Positions 7,023-13,631 of a stretch of DNA of 13,631 nt are shown in pieces (the stretch's first letter is position 1; every line of letters starts with the position of its first letter). The DNA comes from Cellvibrionales bacterium UBA1963 (lineage in GTDB: Bacteria; Pseudomonadota; Gammaproteobacteria; Pseudomonadales; UBA7434). The notes below the pieces were generated by a model. The model was not told the origin of the DNA and ran no database searches. It saw only the letters and a program-made list of their open reading frames with translations. A program made the translations under genes and the position numbers. The stretch spans positions 1-13,631 of the forward strand of contig DDED01000057.1 in NCBI GenBank assembly GCA_002336035.1, read 5' to 3'.

Positions 7023-7028
7023 ATGATA
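7023..7028 (-). promoter_or_regulatory. Candidate -10 element of the leuC promoter
   Basis: The minus strand reads TATCAT (5/6 to consensus), about 88 nt upstream of the leuC ATG. The hexamer 17 nt upstream, TTTTAT (7051-7046), is a poor -35. A good -10 with a poor -35 is typical of promoters activated by LysR-type proteins. The expected start is near 7016. Confidence 0.4.
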
Positions 7029-7038
7029 CTACTTGCAT

Positions 7039-7055
7039 TGAATAAATAAAATTCA
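7039..7055. promoter_or_regulatory. Inverted repeat over the leuC -35 (possible LysR activation site)
   Basis: TGAAT and ATTCA flank a 7-nt A/T centre, a perfect 5-bp dyad. Its centre is about 31 nt upstream of the predicted leuC start, where LysR-type regulators usually have their second, inducer-sensitive site. The AT-richness raises the chance of coincidence. Confidence 0.35.
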
Positions 7056-7060
7056 TATTA

Positions 7061-7090
7061 TTGACAAAGACTATTCCAAATAGGAATGAT
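7061..7090 (+). promoter_or_regulatory. Candidate promoter of the LysR-type gene
   Basis: A perfect TTGACA (7061-7066) is followed after 18 nt by AATGAT (7085-7090, 4/6). The start would fall near 7097, giving a short leader that contains the ribosome site GAAGGG (7102-7107). The dyad at 7073-7087 fills the spacer, which suggests autorepression. Confidence 0.45.
7073..7087. promoter_or_regulatory. Candidate LysR-type operator (T-N11-A dyad)
   Basis: ATTCCAAATAGGAAT is a perfect 5-bp dyad around 5 nt and fits the LysR-type T-N11-A pattern (T7074, A7086). It lies within the LysR gene's own promoter spacer, and its centre is about 64 nt upstream of the predicted leuC start. That is the classical place for the main recognition site of a divergent LysR-type regulator. 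Confidence 0.5.
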
Positions 7091-7113
7091 ATTCATTATG
7101 CGAAGGGTAAACG

Positions 7114-8001
7114 ATGTCCCCACTCGATACGCAAGCGTTAATTGCCTTTATTGCGGTCGCCGAGACCGGCTCCTTTTCACTTGCCGCTGACAATCTGTTT
7201 TTAACGCAGTCAGCCGTTAGCAAAAGAATCGCTCAACTTGAAAACCAGCTCGACACAGCTGTTTTTGACCGAATCAAAAAAAAGGTTTTTTTAACAGAAG
7301 CTGGTGATGCCTTACTCCCACGCGCCAAACAGATTATCCAGTCATTAAAAGACACCAAACAAGCCATTAACGATATCGCTGGTGAAACCAGCGGTAAACT
7401 AGCCATCGCTTTTAGCCATCATATTGGCCTTCATCGATTAAGTCATCATCTCAAGCAATTTTCTGCCGAACACCCTCATGTTAATCTCGATATCGCTTTT
7501 GTCGATTCTGATGCTGGCTATGAACGCGTCCTCGAGGGCTCCTCTGAATTAGCCGTAATCACATTATTTCCTGAGCCACGAAAAGACATTGCTGTTACGC
7601 CTCTGTGGCACGACCCACTGGCATTTGTTTGCAGCCCAGAACATCCACTTCATCTTCGCGATAATGTTACGCTTCAAGAGTTGAGTGATTTGGATATGAT
7701 TTTTCCGGGTGAAAATACCCATACTGGCAACATAGTCCGACAATTATTTACCAAAGAAAATCGATCGCTGCGCACCTCAATGACCACTAACAATCTAGAA
7801 ACAATAAAGATGATGGTATCTATAGGGTTAGGTTGGAGTGTATTACCAAAAACAATGATTGGCGAATTAGAACAGATTCACATCTTAGATACCTATTTAG
7901 AGAGACAGTTAGGTATTGTGGAATTCAAAGGACGAAAGAAATCGAATGCGGCGAATGCCTTTAAATCTATGCTTCTAGAAACCGCAAATATTAACCGTTA
8001 G
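7114..8001 (+). CDS. LysR-type transcriptional regulator, probably of leuC
   Basis: This 295-residue protein has the full LysR-type layout. The N-terminal winged helix-turn-helix (about 5-65) contains AADNLFLTQSAVSKRIAQLE (24-43) and VFDRIKKKVFLTEAG (50-64). A linker helix (about 66-88) and a periplasmic-binding-protein-like effector domain (about 92-290) follow. It is the only plus-strand gene here and is divergent from leuC over 178 nt containing two dyads suited to LysR-type binding. I infer that it controls leuCD and itself. The likely co-inducer is a leucine-pathway intermediate such as isopropylmalate, but the sequence does not show the ligand. The ATG at 7114 has GAAGGG at a good distance. 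It converges with pcm. Confidence 0.92.
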   Translation: MSPLDTQALIAFIAVAETGSFSLAADNLFLTQSAVSKRIAQLENQLDTAVFDRIKKKVFLTEAGDALLPRAKQIIQSLKDTKQAINDIAGETSGKLAIAFSHHIGLHRLSHHLKQFSAEHPHVNLDIAFVDSDAGYERVLEGSSELAVITLFPEPRKDIAVTPLWHDPLAFVCSPEHPLHLRDNVTLQELSDLDMIFPGENTHTGNIVRQLFTKENRSLRTSMTTNNLETIKMMVSIGLGWSVLPKTMIGELEQIHILDTYLERQLGIVEFKGRKKSNAANAFKSMLLETANINR

Positions 8002-8195
8002 GTAAAGTGCGCTAGGACTGCATCATCGTCACTTTTATAGTTGTTTGCTTAACTATCGTTGCTCATTGGCAGCCAGTTATTCATTAAATATATGTCGATT
8101 AAACTGACGAGTTAACCCTTTGAGGCCTGAAGTTTATTATCATTTTTTGACAGCATTAGAAAATTTTGATGAGCACTGATAACCGCAGAGCAGAG

Positions 8196-8864
8196 CTAGA
8201 CTAAAATACCCGGTTGCAAGGGAACAAAGCGAATCGGCATTAACGGTTTAACCTCATGGCCGTCATCCATTTTAGTGACAACTTGCAAACTCTGATCGTT
8301 TTCATCGCCAACCGGCAACACCATTTTTCCGCCGATCGCCAACTGGTCGATTAAATGCTCAGGAATAGCTCTTGGCGCAGCAGTAATGATAATAGCATCA
8401 AAGGGTGCTCTCGCACGCCAGCCTTTATAACCGTCACCGTGTGCGTATTCAATATTTCGAAACTCTAAATCTCTGAGTCGTTGCTCGGCGTTTTGTTGCA
8501 AAGAAAGAATTCGTTCAATGGTACAAATTCGATTAACCAGCTGCGCCAAAATTGCTGTTTGATAACCACAACCGGTTCCTATTTCAAGAACAGAATTGAG
8601 CGGACCATCGGCAAGTAAGACTTGAGTCATTAACGCAACCACAAAAGGCTGAGAAATTGTCTGATTTTGACCAATCGGCAACGCTGCATCTTCATAGGCA
8701 CGATGCGCCAACGCCTCTTCAATAAATAAATGTCTTGGAGTATTCCGCATTACATCCAATAAATTAATATTGTTGATGCCTTGGTCCGCTAAGCGACCGA
8801 CCATTCGATCACGTGTTCGCTGTGATGTCATACCCACACCTAAGCGTTTAGATTGTTGCATCAT
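8196..8864 (-). CDS. pcm: Protein-L-isoaspartate O-methyltransferase
   Basis: Pcm uses S-adenosylmethionine to methylate abnormal L-isoaspartyl residues, starting repair of aged proteins in the cytoplasm. Visible marks are ALPIGQNQTISQP (61-73), the SAM-binding VLEIGTGCGYQTAILA (92-107), ERI (117-119), GDGYKGW and ARAPFDAIIITAAPRAIP (151-168), and IRFVPL near the end. At 222 residues it is slightly longer than E. coli Pcm (208). Two adjacent ATG codons (8864 and 8861) can start it, and a Met at residue 12 is a further possibility; the ribosome site is weak. It is 24 nt downstream of truD with no surE between, and is the last gene of the eno operon. No nlpD or rpoS follows. Confidence 0.96.
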   Translation of the reverse strand: MMQQSKRLGVGMTSQRTRDRMVGRLADQGINNINLLDVMRNTPRHLFIEEALAHRAYEDAALPIGQNQTISQPFVVALMTQVLLADGPLNSVLEIGTGCGYQTAILAQLVNRICTIERILSLQQNAEQRLRDLEFRNIEYAHGDGYKGWRARAPFDAIIITAAPRAIPEHLIDQLAIGGKMVLPVGDENDQSLQVVTKMDDGHEVKPLMPIRFVPLQPGILV

Positions 8865-8888
8865 GCTTGCTGCCTACTTTTCTGTTAA

Positions 8889-9998
8889 CTAACATTCTAT
8901 CAATTCTCTTAACAAAACTGTGGCATAACTTCCGGTCGGAAGTACGAAGCTAAGGTGTAATTGCTCACGTTCAAATTGCCAGCTAAACTGTTTCGGAATA
9001 ACACGTAAGGGCCGCCTTGCCTGCTCGACACCCTGCTGACAAAGACCATCAACCAAAGCTTGTTCTGGAGTGAGTACTTCGGTTTCCAATTGCAGAGCAG
9101 CTGCCGATAGTGCCGATACACCTCTTCCGCAGAGCGGCCCAGAGATATGAATATCACCTTCTTTGAGTCTTTGTTCAATACGGTCAACTTGTTGCTTTAA
9201 CGTTTCTTGCTGTTCGTTTTCAGCCACAACACTATCAATTTCATGCAAGCTAAATTGGCTCCGGCAACCCGCTAATATTAATATATCACCCACAATATAG
9301 CGCGTCCATTTATCCAAACTAACGCGCTTACTAAGTAATAAATTAAACAAATACGATCGAGCTGCCGATAAGCATAAGCTTCGTTGCTCTCTTGGCATTC
9401 GTTTTTGGGTCTCAAATAACTGCCTTGCCTTAGCCAAATTATTACCACTAAAGCGCTGTGAACCAAAATAATTGGGAAATCCTTGTTCGCAAATCGCCAT
9501 GATACGCGTTTTAAAGTAATCAACTGCATTCGTCGACAGCGGTTCAACATCACGAACAATAAGTTGAAAAGCATTTTCTTTATGCGTACCGCGACGTAAC
9601 TTTCGGTCATGGCGTTCAACCTTTAACAAGCGAAGGTAAGCTTGTGAAGATTGAGCCTTAGTCACTAATTCTGACCAATTAGGTTCAGCCTTAGACGGTA
9701 AATAAACGCTAAACCACTGCCTCGAAACTGCCCACTTATCTTTGAGTCCAGAGTATCCGACATCCATTAACTTACAGCCGGCTAGCTTTGCAATAGCATC
9801 TCTCACCGCTAAAGTAGTCAAGCAGCGTTTTTCTACATGCAGAAATATATGTTCGCCCGCACCGCTAGGTTCAAAACCAAGGATTTCGTCCACATAAAAA
9901 TCTTCTGGCTGTTGCTTAATGACCGCCTTTACCTCAGGCGCACCAAATGCGTAGGCTAAAGATAGTGAATTAAAACCGCTACGGCTTGAAGATATCAC
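8889..9998 (-). CDS. truD: tRNA pseudouridine(13) synthase
   Basis: TruD makes pseudouridine 13 in tRNA-Glu. It shows KQQPEDFYVDEI (28-39), the catalytic GYSGLKDKWAVSRQWFSVY with Asp87, RKLRRGTHKENAFQLIVR, the conserved GFPNYFGSQRF (173-183), SAARSYLFN (211-219), a TruD insertion domain (about 225-310) ending in HISGPLCG, and a C-terminal PTGSYATVLLREL. At 369 residues it is a little longer than E. coli TruD (349). The start is GTG at 9998, the only plausible start in the open frame after the in-frame ispF stop; it is 12 nt after that stop with no clear ribosome site, which suggests coupling to ispF translation. Confidence 0.96.
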   Translation of the reverse strand: MISSSRSGFNSLSLAYAFGAPEVKAVIKQQPEDFYVDEILGFEPSGAGEHIFLHVEKRCLTTLAVRDAIAKLAGCKLMDVGYSGLKDKWAVSRQWFSVYLPSKAEPNWSELVTKAQSSQAYLRLLKVERHDRKLRRGTHKENAFQLIVRDVEPLSTNAVDYFKTRIMAICEQGFPNYFGSQRFSGNNLAKARQLFETQKRMPREQRSLCLSAARSYLFNLLLSKRVSLDKWTRYIVGDILILAGCRSQFSLHEIDSVVAENEQQETLKQQVDRIEQRLKEGDIHISGPLCGRGVSALSAAALQLETEVLTPEQALVDGLCQQGVEQARRPLRVIPKQFSWQFEREQLHLSFVLPTGSYATVLLRELIEC

Positions 9999-10010
9999 AA
10001 CAGGGCCGCG

Positions 10011-10520
10011 TTAGGTAATTTGACTAAGTAGTACAATCGCATGACAGGCAATGCCTTCTCCTCGTCCAGTAAAGCCTAATTTTTCGGTAGTGGTTGCTTT
10101 AATACTAACAGCACTTACCGCAACCGACGCATCACTGGCGATACAATCACGCATGGCAGGAATATATCCTGCCATTTTGGGTCGCTGTGCCACAATAGTC
10201 ATATCAGCATTGACCAAGCGGTAACCTCGCTCGGCAATTAATTTCATCACGTGGCGAAGCAATTGGCGAGAATCAATATTCCTATAGGCATTATCATTAT
10301 CAGGAAAGTGCTGACCGATATCACCTAAAGCAAGTGCGCCTAATAATGCGTCTGACAAAGCATGAAGTAAAACATCTCCATCAGAATGAGCAAGCAAAGG
10401 AGTCTTGAAAGGAATAGACACACCGCCCATAACAATATGAGCGACCCCCTCATCCAATGGTGATGAATCCACGCTGGCAAACGCGTGAACATCATAACCT
10501 TGACCTATTCGCATAGTCAT
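10011..10520 (-). CDS. ispF: 2-C-methyl-D-erythritol 2,4-cyclodiphosphate synthase
   Basis: IspF closes CDP-methylerythritol 2-phosphate to the cyclodiphosphate and CMP in the MEP isoprenoid pathway, acting as a homotrimer. Metal ligands are present: Asp10 and His12 in GYDVH, and His53 in the block HSDGDVLLHALSDALLG (45-61). ALGDIGQHFPD and the nucleotide-site ATTTEKLGFTGRGEGIA (142-158) follow. The length of 169 residues exceeds the usual 157-160, because the loop between DVHAF and GGV is about 9 residues longer than in E. coli or Pseudomonas. The ATG overlaps the ispD stop as ATGA, giving tight coupling with ispD. Confidence 0.97.
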   Translation of the reverse strand: MTMRIGQGYDVHAFASVDSSPLDEGVAHIVMGGVSIPFKTPLLAHSDGDVLLHALSDALLGALALGDIGQHFPDNDNAYRNIDSRQLLRHVMKLIAERGYRLVNADMTIVAQRPKMAGYIPAMRDCIASDASVAVSAVSIKATTTEKLGFTGRGEGIACHAIVLLSQIT

Positions 10521-11257
10521 TGGCTGACCTCGTTTATATTTGCAATGTTTGACAAGTAATATTCAGCTAATCGAAGGTCTTCTGCGGTAGTAATCTTAAT
10601 ATTTTGCTGGGTATTCTCTACCAACAAAACTGGCTGATTAAGTAATTCAACTGCAGAAGCCTCATCAGTAACCACCTGTCGTTTTTGGTGAGCCTGCGTC
10701 AAGGCACTCACAAGTAGACCGTAACGAACCATTTGTGGTGTTTGTGCAACCCACAACTGATGTCGATCTAGGGTTGCCTCAATAACGGGCAGTGAGTGAG
10801 AAGCTGATGTTGCAACGCTGGCTCGCTTAACAGTATCGTGTATTCTCGCGGCTAAAATTGCAGCCACATCTTGCTTGCCAACAGAATCAACCAGCCTGTG
10901 CAGAGCTTCAACAGTAACTAAAGGTCTGGCAATATCGTGAACTAACACCCAATCATTAGTGGACGCACGACCGTCTAGCGCTTGCAATCCATTGAGCACT
11001 GACACTGATCGGCTAGCACCGCCAACGACAGTCTCAATCTGATTTGACTGAGCTATGGGCAACTCTGAAAAAAACTCATCATCGCCAGCCAATGCAACAA
11101 CGACTTTTGAAAACAGTCCTGTGCTAATGAGTTGAGTTAATGTTCGCTGTGCAACGGTGTGGCCCGCTAGTGAGACGTATTGCTTGGGCCGACGGCCACC
11201 AAAACGCCGGCCTGTACCCGCACCAGGAACCACCACCCAAATAGCTGCTTTGCTCAT
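10517..11257 (-). CDS. ispD: 2-C-methyl-D-erythritol 4-phosphate cytidylyltransferase
   Basis: IspD joins CTP and methylerythritol 4-phosphate, the third step of the MEP pathway. It has the cytidylyltransferase loop VVPGAGTGRRFGGRRPKQY (9-27), which includes the conserved Arg and Lys. GGASRSVSVLNGL (79-91), VLVHDIARP (104-112), LWVAQTPQM (168-176), VTDEASAVE (196-204) and NIKITTAEDL (219-228) follow. Two small departures from the common consensus are PGAG where PAAG is usual, and HDIARP where HDAARP is usual. All key residues seem present. The ATG overlaps the ftsB stop (ATGA), and the 3' end overlaps ispF the same way. Confidence 0.97.
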   Translation of the reverse strand: MSKAAIWVVVPGAGTGRRFGGRRPKQYVSLAGHTVAQRTLTQLISTGLFSKVVVALAGDDEFFSELPIAQSNQIETVVGGASRSVSVLNGLQALDGRASTNDWVLVHDIARPLVTVEALHRLVDSVGKQDVAAILAARIHDTVKRASVATSASHSLPVIEATLDRHQLWVAQTPQMVRYGLLVSALTQAHQKRQVVTDEASAVELLNQPVLLVENTQQNIKITTAEDLRLAEYYLSNIANINEVSQ

Positions 11258-11610
11258 GGTTGGGTAGCCGGTTGCTCAATCAATAAATAAAAGGTCTCAT
11301 CAGACTTAACCATTCCTAAGTCTTCTCTGGCACGCGACTCGACAGCATCAAGGCCTTGCTTCAGTGCAGCAACTTGATTCATTAAACGATCGTTATCGTT
11401 AGCAAGTTGTGCGTTTTTTTTCTGTTGCTCAGCAATTCTACTTTTTAGTGTCTGCGCTTCTGCAATACTACCCTCACCAGACCAAAGTCGATATTGTAGT
11501 AAAACCAAAATCGACAGCAAAAAAATGATGAATCCCTGTAAAAAAATATCAGCGATACTGCGTTCTGAGGCCGGAGAAGATGACTGCTTATTTATCATCG
11601 ATAAATCCAT
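11254..11610 (-). CDS. ftsB: Cell-division protein FtsB
   Basis: FtsB is a small bitopic inner-membrane protein that forms the FtsQ-FtsL-FtsB complex at the septum and helps activate FtsWI. The 118-residue product has one membrane segment (about 22-40, ending LVLLQYRLW), a periplasmic coiled coil (about 48-90) and the conserved tail ESRAREDLGMVKSDETFYLL (91-110). The roughly 21 polar residues before the membrane segment are unusual, as FtsB normally has only a few. Starting at Met5 (11598), which has GGA 7 nt upstream, would shorten this only slightly. Its place between eno and ispD is the classical one. Confidence 0.92.
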   Translation of the reverse strand: MDLSMINKQSSSPASERSIADIFLQGFIIFLLSILVLLQYRLWSGEGSIAEAQTLKSRIAEQQKKNAQLANDNDRLMNQVAALKQGLDAVESRAREDLGMVKSDETFYLLIEQPATQP

Positions 11611-11624
11611 GAATACATTAACAA

Positions 11625-12914
11625 CTAAACTTTAAACTCAGCTCTACCATGATAAGACACTCTCTCACCAAGCTCGGCCTCAATTCGAAGTAAACGGTTG
11701 TATTTAGCCACCCTATCTGAACGGCATAGTGAGCCTGTTTTTATTTGACCCGCCGCTGTTGCTACAGCTAGATCTGCGATAGTGGTATCTTCAGTTTCGC
11801 CAGATCGATGAGAAATAACAACGGTATAATTCGCCGCTTGAGCCATTTTAATCGCCTGCAATGTTTCAGTCAGCGAACCAATTTGATTAAACTTAATTAA
11901 AATGGAGTTCGCTATACACTCATCAATACCTCGCTGCAGGATCTTTGTGTTCGTCACGAAGAGGTCATCACCGACTAATTGCACTCGCTGACCAATCTTA
12001 TTGGTCAAATCTAACCAGCCAGCCCAATCGCTTTCATCCATACCGTCTTCAATTGATAAAATAGGGTACTGCTCGCTTAAGTTCGCTAAGTAATCGGCAA
12101 ACTCATTGGCATTAAATACTTTGCCTTCACCGGCTAAATTATATTGACCCTCGTGATAAAACTCCGAAGCCGCGCAGTCGAGAGCTAAAGTAACATCTTC
12201 ACCTAGCTGATAACCTGCATTACTAACAGCTTCTGATATTAACGCAAGTGCAGCAGCATTCGAGTCTAAATTAGGAGCAAAACCGCCCTCATCGCCCACC
12301 GCGGTACTTAACCCGCGGGCTTTTAAGACAGCTTTAAGTGCATGAAAAATCTCAGCCCCACACTGCAATGCTGCTGAAAAACTTTTAGCAGCTATCGGCT
12401 GCACCATGAATTCTTGAATATCGACATTATTATCAGCATGCTCGCCACCGTTAACAATGTTCATCATGGGTACCGGCATCGAATATTCACCTGGCGTACC
12501 ATTTAAATTGGCTAAATGCTCATACAGTGGGATTGATAAATCTGCTGCAGCCACCTTTGCAAGCGCCAAGGAAACTGCCAATATTGCATTAGCACCTAAG
12601 TTAGCTTTATTTTCAGTGCCATCTAAGTCAATCATCAATTGATCTAACTCGGCTTGCGCGGCAGGATCTTTGCCAATCAATGCTGGCTGAATGCGCTGAT
12701 TAATATTATTCACCGCGGTAAGTACACCTTTGCCAAGATAACGGCTCGGATCGCCATCTCTTAACTCAAGAGCCTCGCGAGAGCCCGTAGAAGCCCCTGA
12801 AGGCGCGCAAGCCAAGGCCGACAAACCATTTTCTAACATTACTTGCGCTTCTATCGTTGGATTACCTCGTGAATCGAGTACTTCGATCGCGGTGACAGAT
12901 TGTATCAGGGACAT
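11625..12914 (-). CDS. eno: Enolase
   Basis: Enolase interconverts 2-phosphoglycerate and phosphoenolpyruvate in glycolysis, and in many gammaproteobacteria is also part of the RNA degradosome. The 429-residue protein shows the catalytic loop PSGASTGSREALELRD (38-53), MNIVNGGEHADNN (151-163), GDEGGFAPN with Glu209, metal ligands Asp246, Glu289 (SIEDGMDE) and Asp316 (VGDD), the base Lys341 in KFNQIGSLTET, and SHRSGETED (368-376). TGSLCRSDR replaces the commoner TGSMSRSDR or TGSPCRSER forms. The ATG at 12914 has GGAG at 5-6 nt. It is 27 nt downstream of kdsA and 14 nt upstream of ftsB, so all three are probably cotranscribed. Confidence 0.98.
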   Translation of the reverse strand: MSLIQSVTAIEVLDSRGNPTIEAQVMLENGLSALACAPSGASTGSREALELRDGDPSRYLGKGVLTAVNNINQRIQPALIGKDPAAQAELDQLMIDLDGTENKANLGANAILAVSLALAKVAAADLSIPLYEHLANLNGTPGEYSMPVPMMNIVNGGEHADNNVDIQEFMVQPIAAKSFSAALQCGAEIFHALKAVLKARGLSTAVGDEGGFAPNLDSNAAALALISEAVSNAGYQLGEDVTLALDCAASEFYHEGQYNLAGEGKVFNANEFADYLANLSEQYPILSIEDGMDESDWAGWLDLTNKIGQRVQLVGDDLFVTNTKILQRGIDECIANSILIKFNQIGSLTETLQAIKMAQAANYTVVISHRSGETEDTTIADLAVATAAGQIKTGSLCRSDRVAKYNRLLRIEAELGERVSYHGRAEFKV

Positions 12915-12941
12915 TTTGGCTCCAAAAAAAGGGGTTAAAAT

Positions 12942-13631
12942 TTAACGTATATTAAGTTCAGGTAGGCTCTTTGCCAGGTTATCAACAGCCTGTATTTGTT
13001 CAAGAAAAGGTCTTAATTGTTTTAACGGTAACGCACAGGGACCATCACAAAGAGCCTTATCAGGGTCTGGATGCGCTTCTAAAAACAAGCCTGCCAAACT
13101 TTGCGACATACCGGCCTTAGCAAGTTGAACCACTTGCTGACGTCGACCGCCAGCAGAATCACTACGCCCCCCCGGGGTTTGTAAGGCATGTGTGACATCA
13201 AAAATCACTGGAAAAGAAAACGATTTCATGGTGCCAAAACCCAGCATATCAACCACTAAATTATTATAACCAAAACTGCTGCCTCGCTCGCAAAGCATCA
13301 ATTGATCGTTGCCTGCCTCTTGGCATTTAATCAAAATATGTTGCATTTCTAACGGCGCCAAAAACTGAGCCTTTTTGATATTGATGACCGCACCTGTTTT
13401 AGCCATAGCGACGACTAAGTCAGTTTGCCTTGATAAGAATGCAGGCAACTGAATTACATCGGCAACAGTAGCAACGTCAAGCGCTTGTGACGGCTCATGC
13501 AAATCAGTAATGATCGGCACGTTAAATTGTTTTTTTACCGCAGCTAAAATCTTCAACCCTTGATCCAGACCGGGACCTCGAAATGAATGCATTGAAGAGC
13601 GATTAGCTTTATCAAATGAACCTTTAAAAAT
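12942..13631 (-). CDS. kdsA: 3-deoxy-8-phosphooctulonate synthase, C-terminal part (cut by window edge)
   Basis: KdsA condenses phosphoenolpyruvate with arabinose 5-phosphate to Kdo-8-phosphate for the lipopolysaccharide inner core. The frame is open to the right edge: upstream of the first in-frame Met (13592) it continues IFKGSFDKANRSS, which is core KdsA sequence, so the gene extends past the window and about 50 N-terminal residues are missing. Further marks are HSFRGPGLDQG, ITDLHEPSQA, IQLPAFLSRQTDLV, CERGSSFGYNNLVVDM, FDVTHALQTPGG, SAGGRR and FLEAHPDPDKALCDGP. The sequence is closer in style to pseudomonad KdsA than to E. coli KdsA. The N-terminal residue that separates metal-dependent from metal-independent enzymes lies outside. 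Confidence 0.96.
   Translation of the reverse strand: MFKGSFDKANRSSMHSFRGPGLDQGLKILAAVKKQFNVPIITDLHEPSQALDVATVADVIQLPAFLSRQTDLVVAMAKTGAVINIKKAQFLAPLEMQHILIKCQEAGNDQLMLCERGSSFGYNNLVVDMLGFGTMKSFSFPVIFDVTHALQTPGGRSDSAGGRRQQVVQLAKAGMSQSLAGLFLEAHPDPDKALCDGPCALPLKQLRPFLEQIQAVDNLAKSLPELNIR

Noticed and set aside
6936..7030. Leucine attenuator with a leader peptide upstream of leuC
   Set aside because: The only short frames (such as MSAL or MISV) lack a run of leucine codons, and the hairpin has no T-run.
8004..8056. Possible terminators after the LysR-type gene (AAAGTG/CACTTT at 8004-8035; ATAGTT/AACTAT at 8037-8056)
   Set aside because: Only 6-bp stems, with a long loop in the first and no T-run after the second; too weak to call, though some terminator must exist between these convergent genes.
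8909..9619. Two minus-strand open frames (8909-9187 and 9278-9619) inside truD
   Set aside because: They lie in another frame of truD, resemble no family, and truD itself is intact with all its motifs across the region.

Overview
This 13.6-kb stretch is an ordinary, gene-dense bacterial chromosome segment. The protein families and their order point to a gammaproteobacterium, probably a marine or aquatic relative of the Pseudomonas/Cellvibrio/Marinobacter group. The reasons are an Asd-FimV-TruA-TrpF neighbourhood next to LeuCD, an Eno-FtsB-IspD-IspF-TruD-Pcm block, and a Kdo-8-phosphate synthase, which implies lipopolysaccharide. GC content looks mid-40s percent by eye. I see no insertion sequence, prophage, CRISPR array, tRNA or rRNA, and no undescribed multi-gene system.

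Layout, left to right. All genes are on the minus strand except one regulator. Positions 1-3367 hold the end of a chain transcribed right to left: fimV-like, truA, trpF, trpB (trpB is cut by the left edge). Positions 3368-3766 form a 399-nt AT-rich spacer with two terminator-like hairpins behind asd, a 60-nt imperfect palindrome and a possible fimV promoter. Positions 3767-6935 hold leuC-leuD-asd, which covers leucine synthesis and the aspartate-semialdehyde branch point. leuB, which often sits between leuD and asd in related bacteria, is not there. Positions 6936-7113 are a divergent regulatory spacer, followed by a LysR-type regulator on the plus strand (7114-8001). The spacer has two dyads placed as expected for LysR-type control of leuC.

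Positions 8196-13631 hold a second minus-strand operon, kdsA (cut by the right edge)-eno-ftsB-ispD-ispF-truD-pcm. Its spacings are tight, and ftsB/ispD and ispD/ispF overlap as ATGA. It mixes glycolysis, lipopolysaccharide Kdo synthesis, cell division, isoprenoid synthesis (MEP pathway), tRNA pseudouridylation and protein repair. surE, usual between truD and pcm, is missing, and nlpD-rpoS do not follow pcm. Instead pcm meets the LysR gene tail to tail.

The points worth following are the short FimV-like protein, the missing leuB and surE/nlpD/rpoS, the leuC/LysR control region, the 60-nt palindrome, and N-terminal or loop extensions in FtsB, TrpF and IspF.
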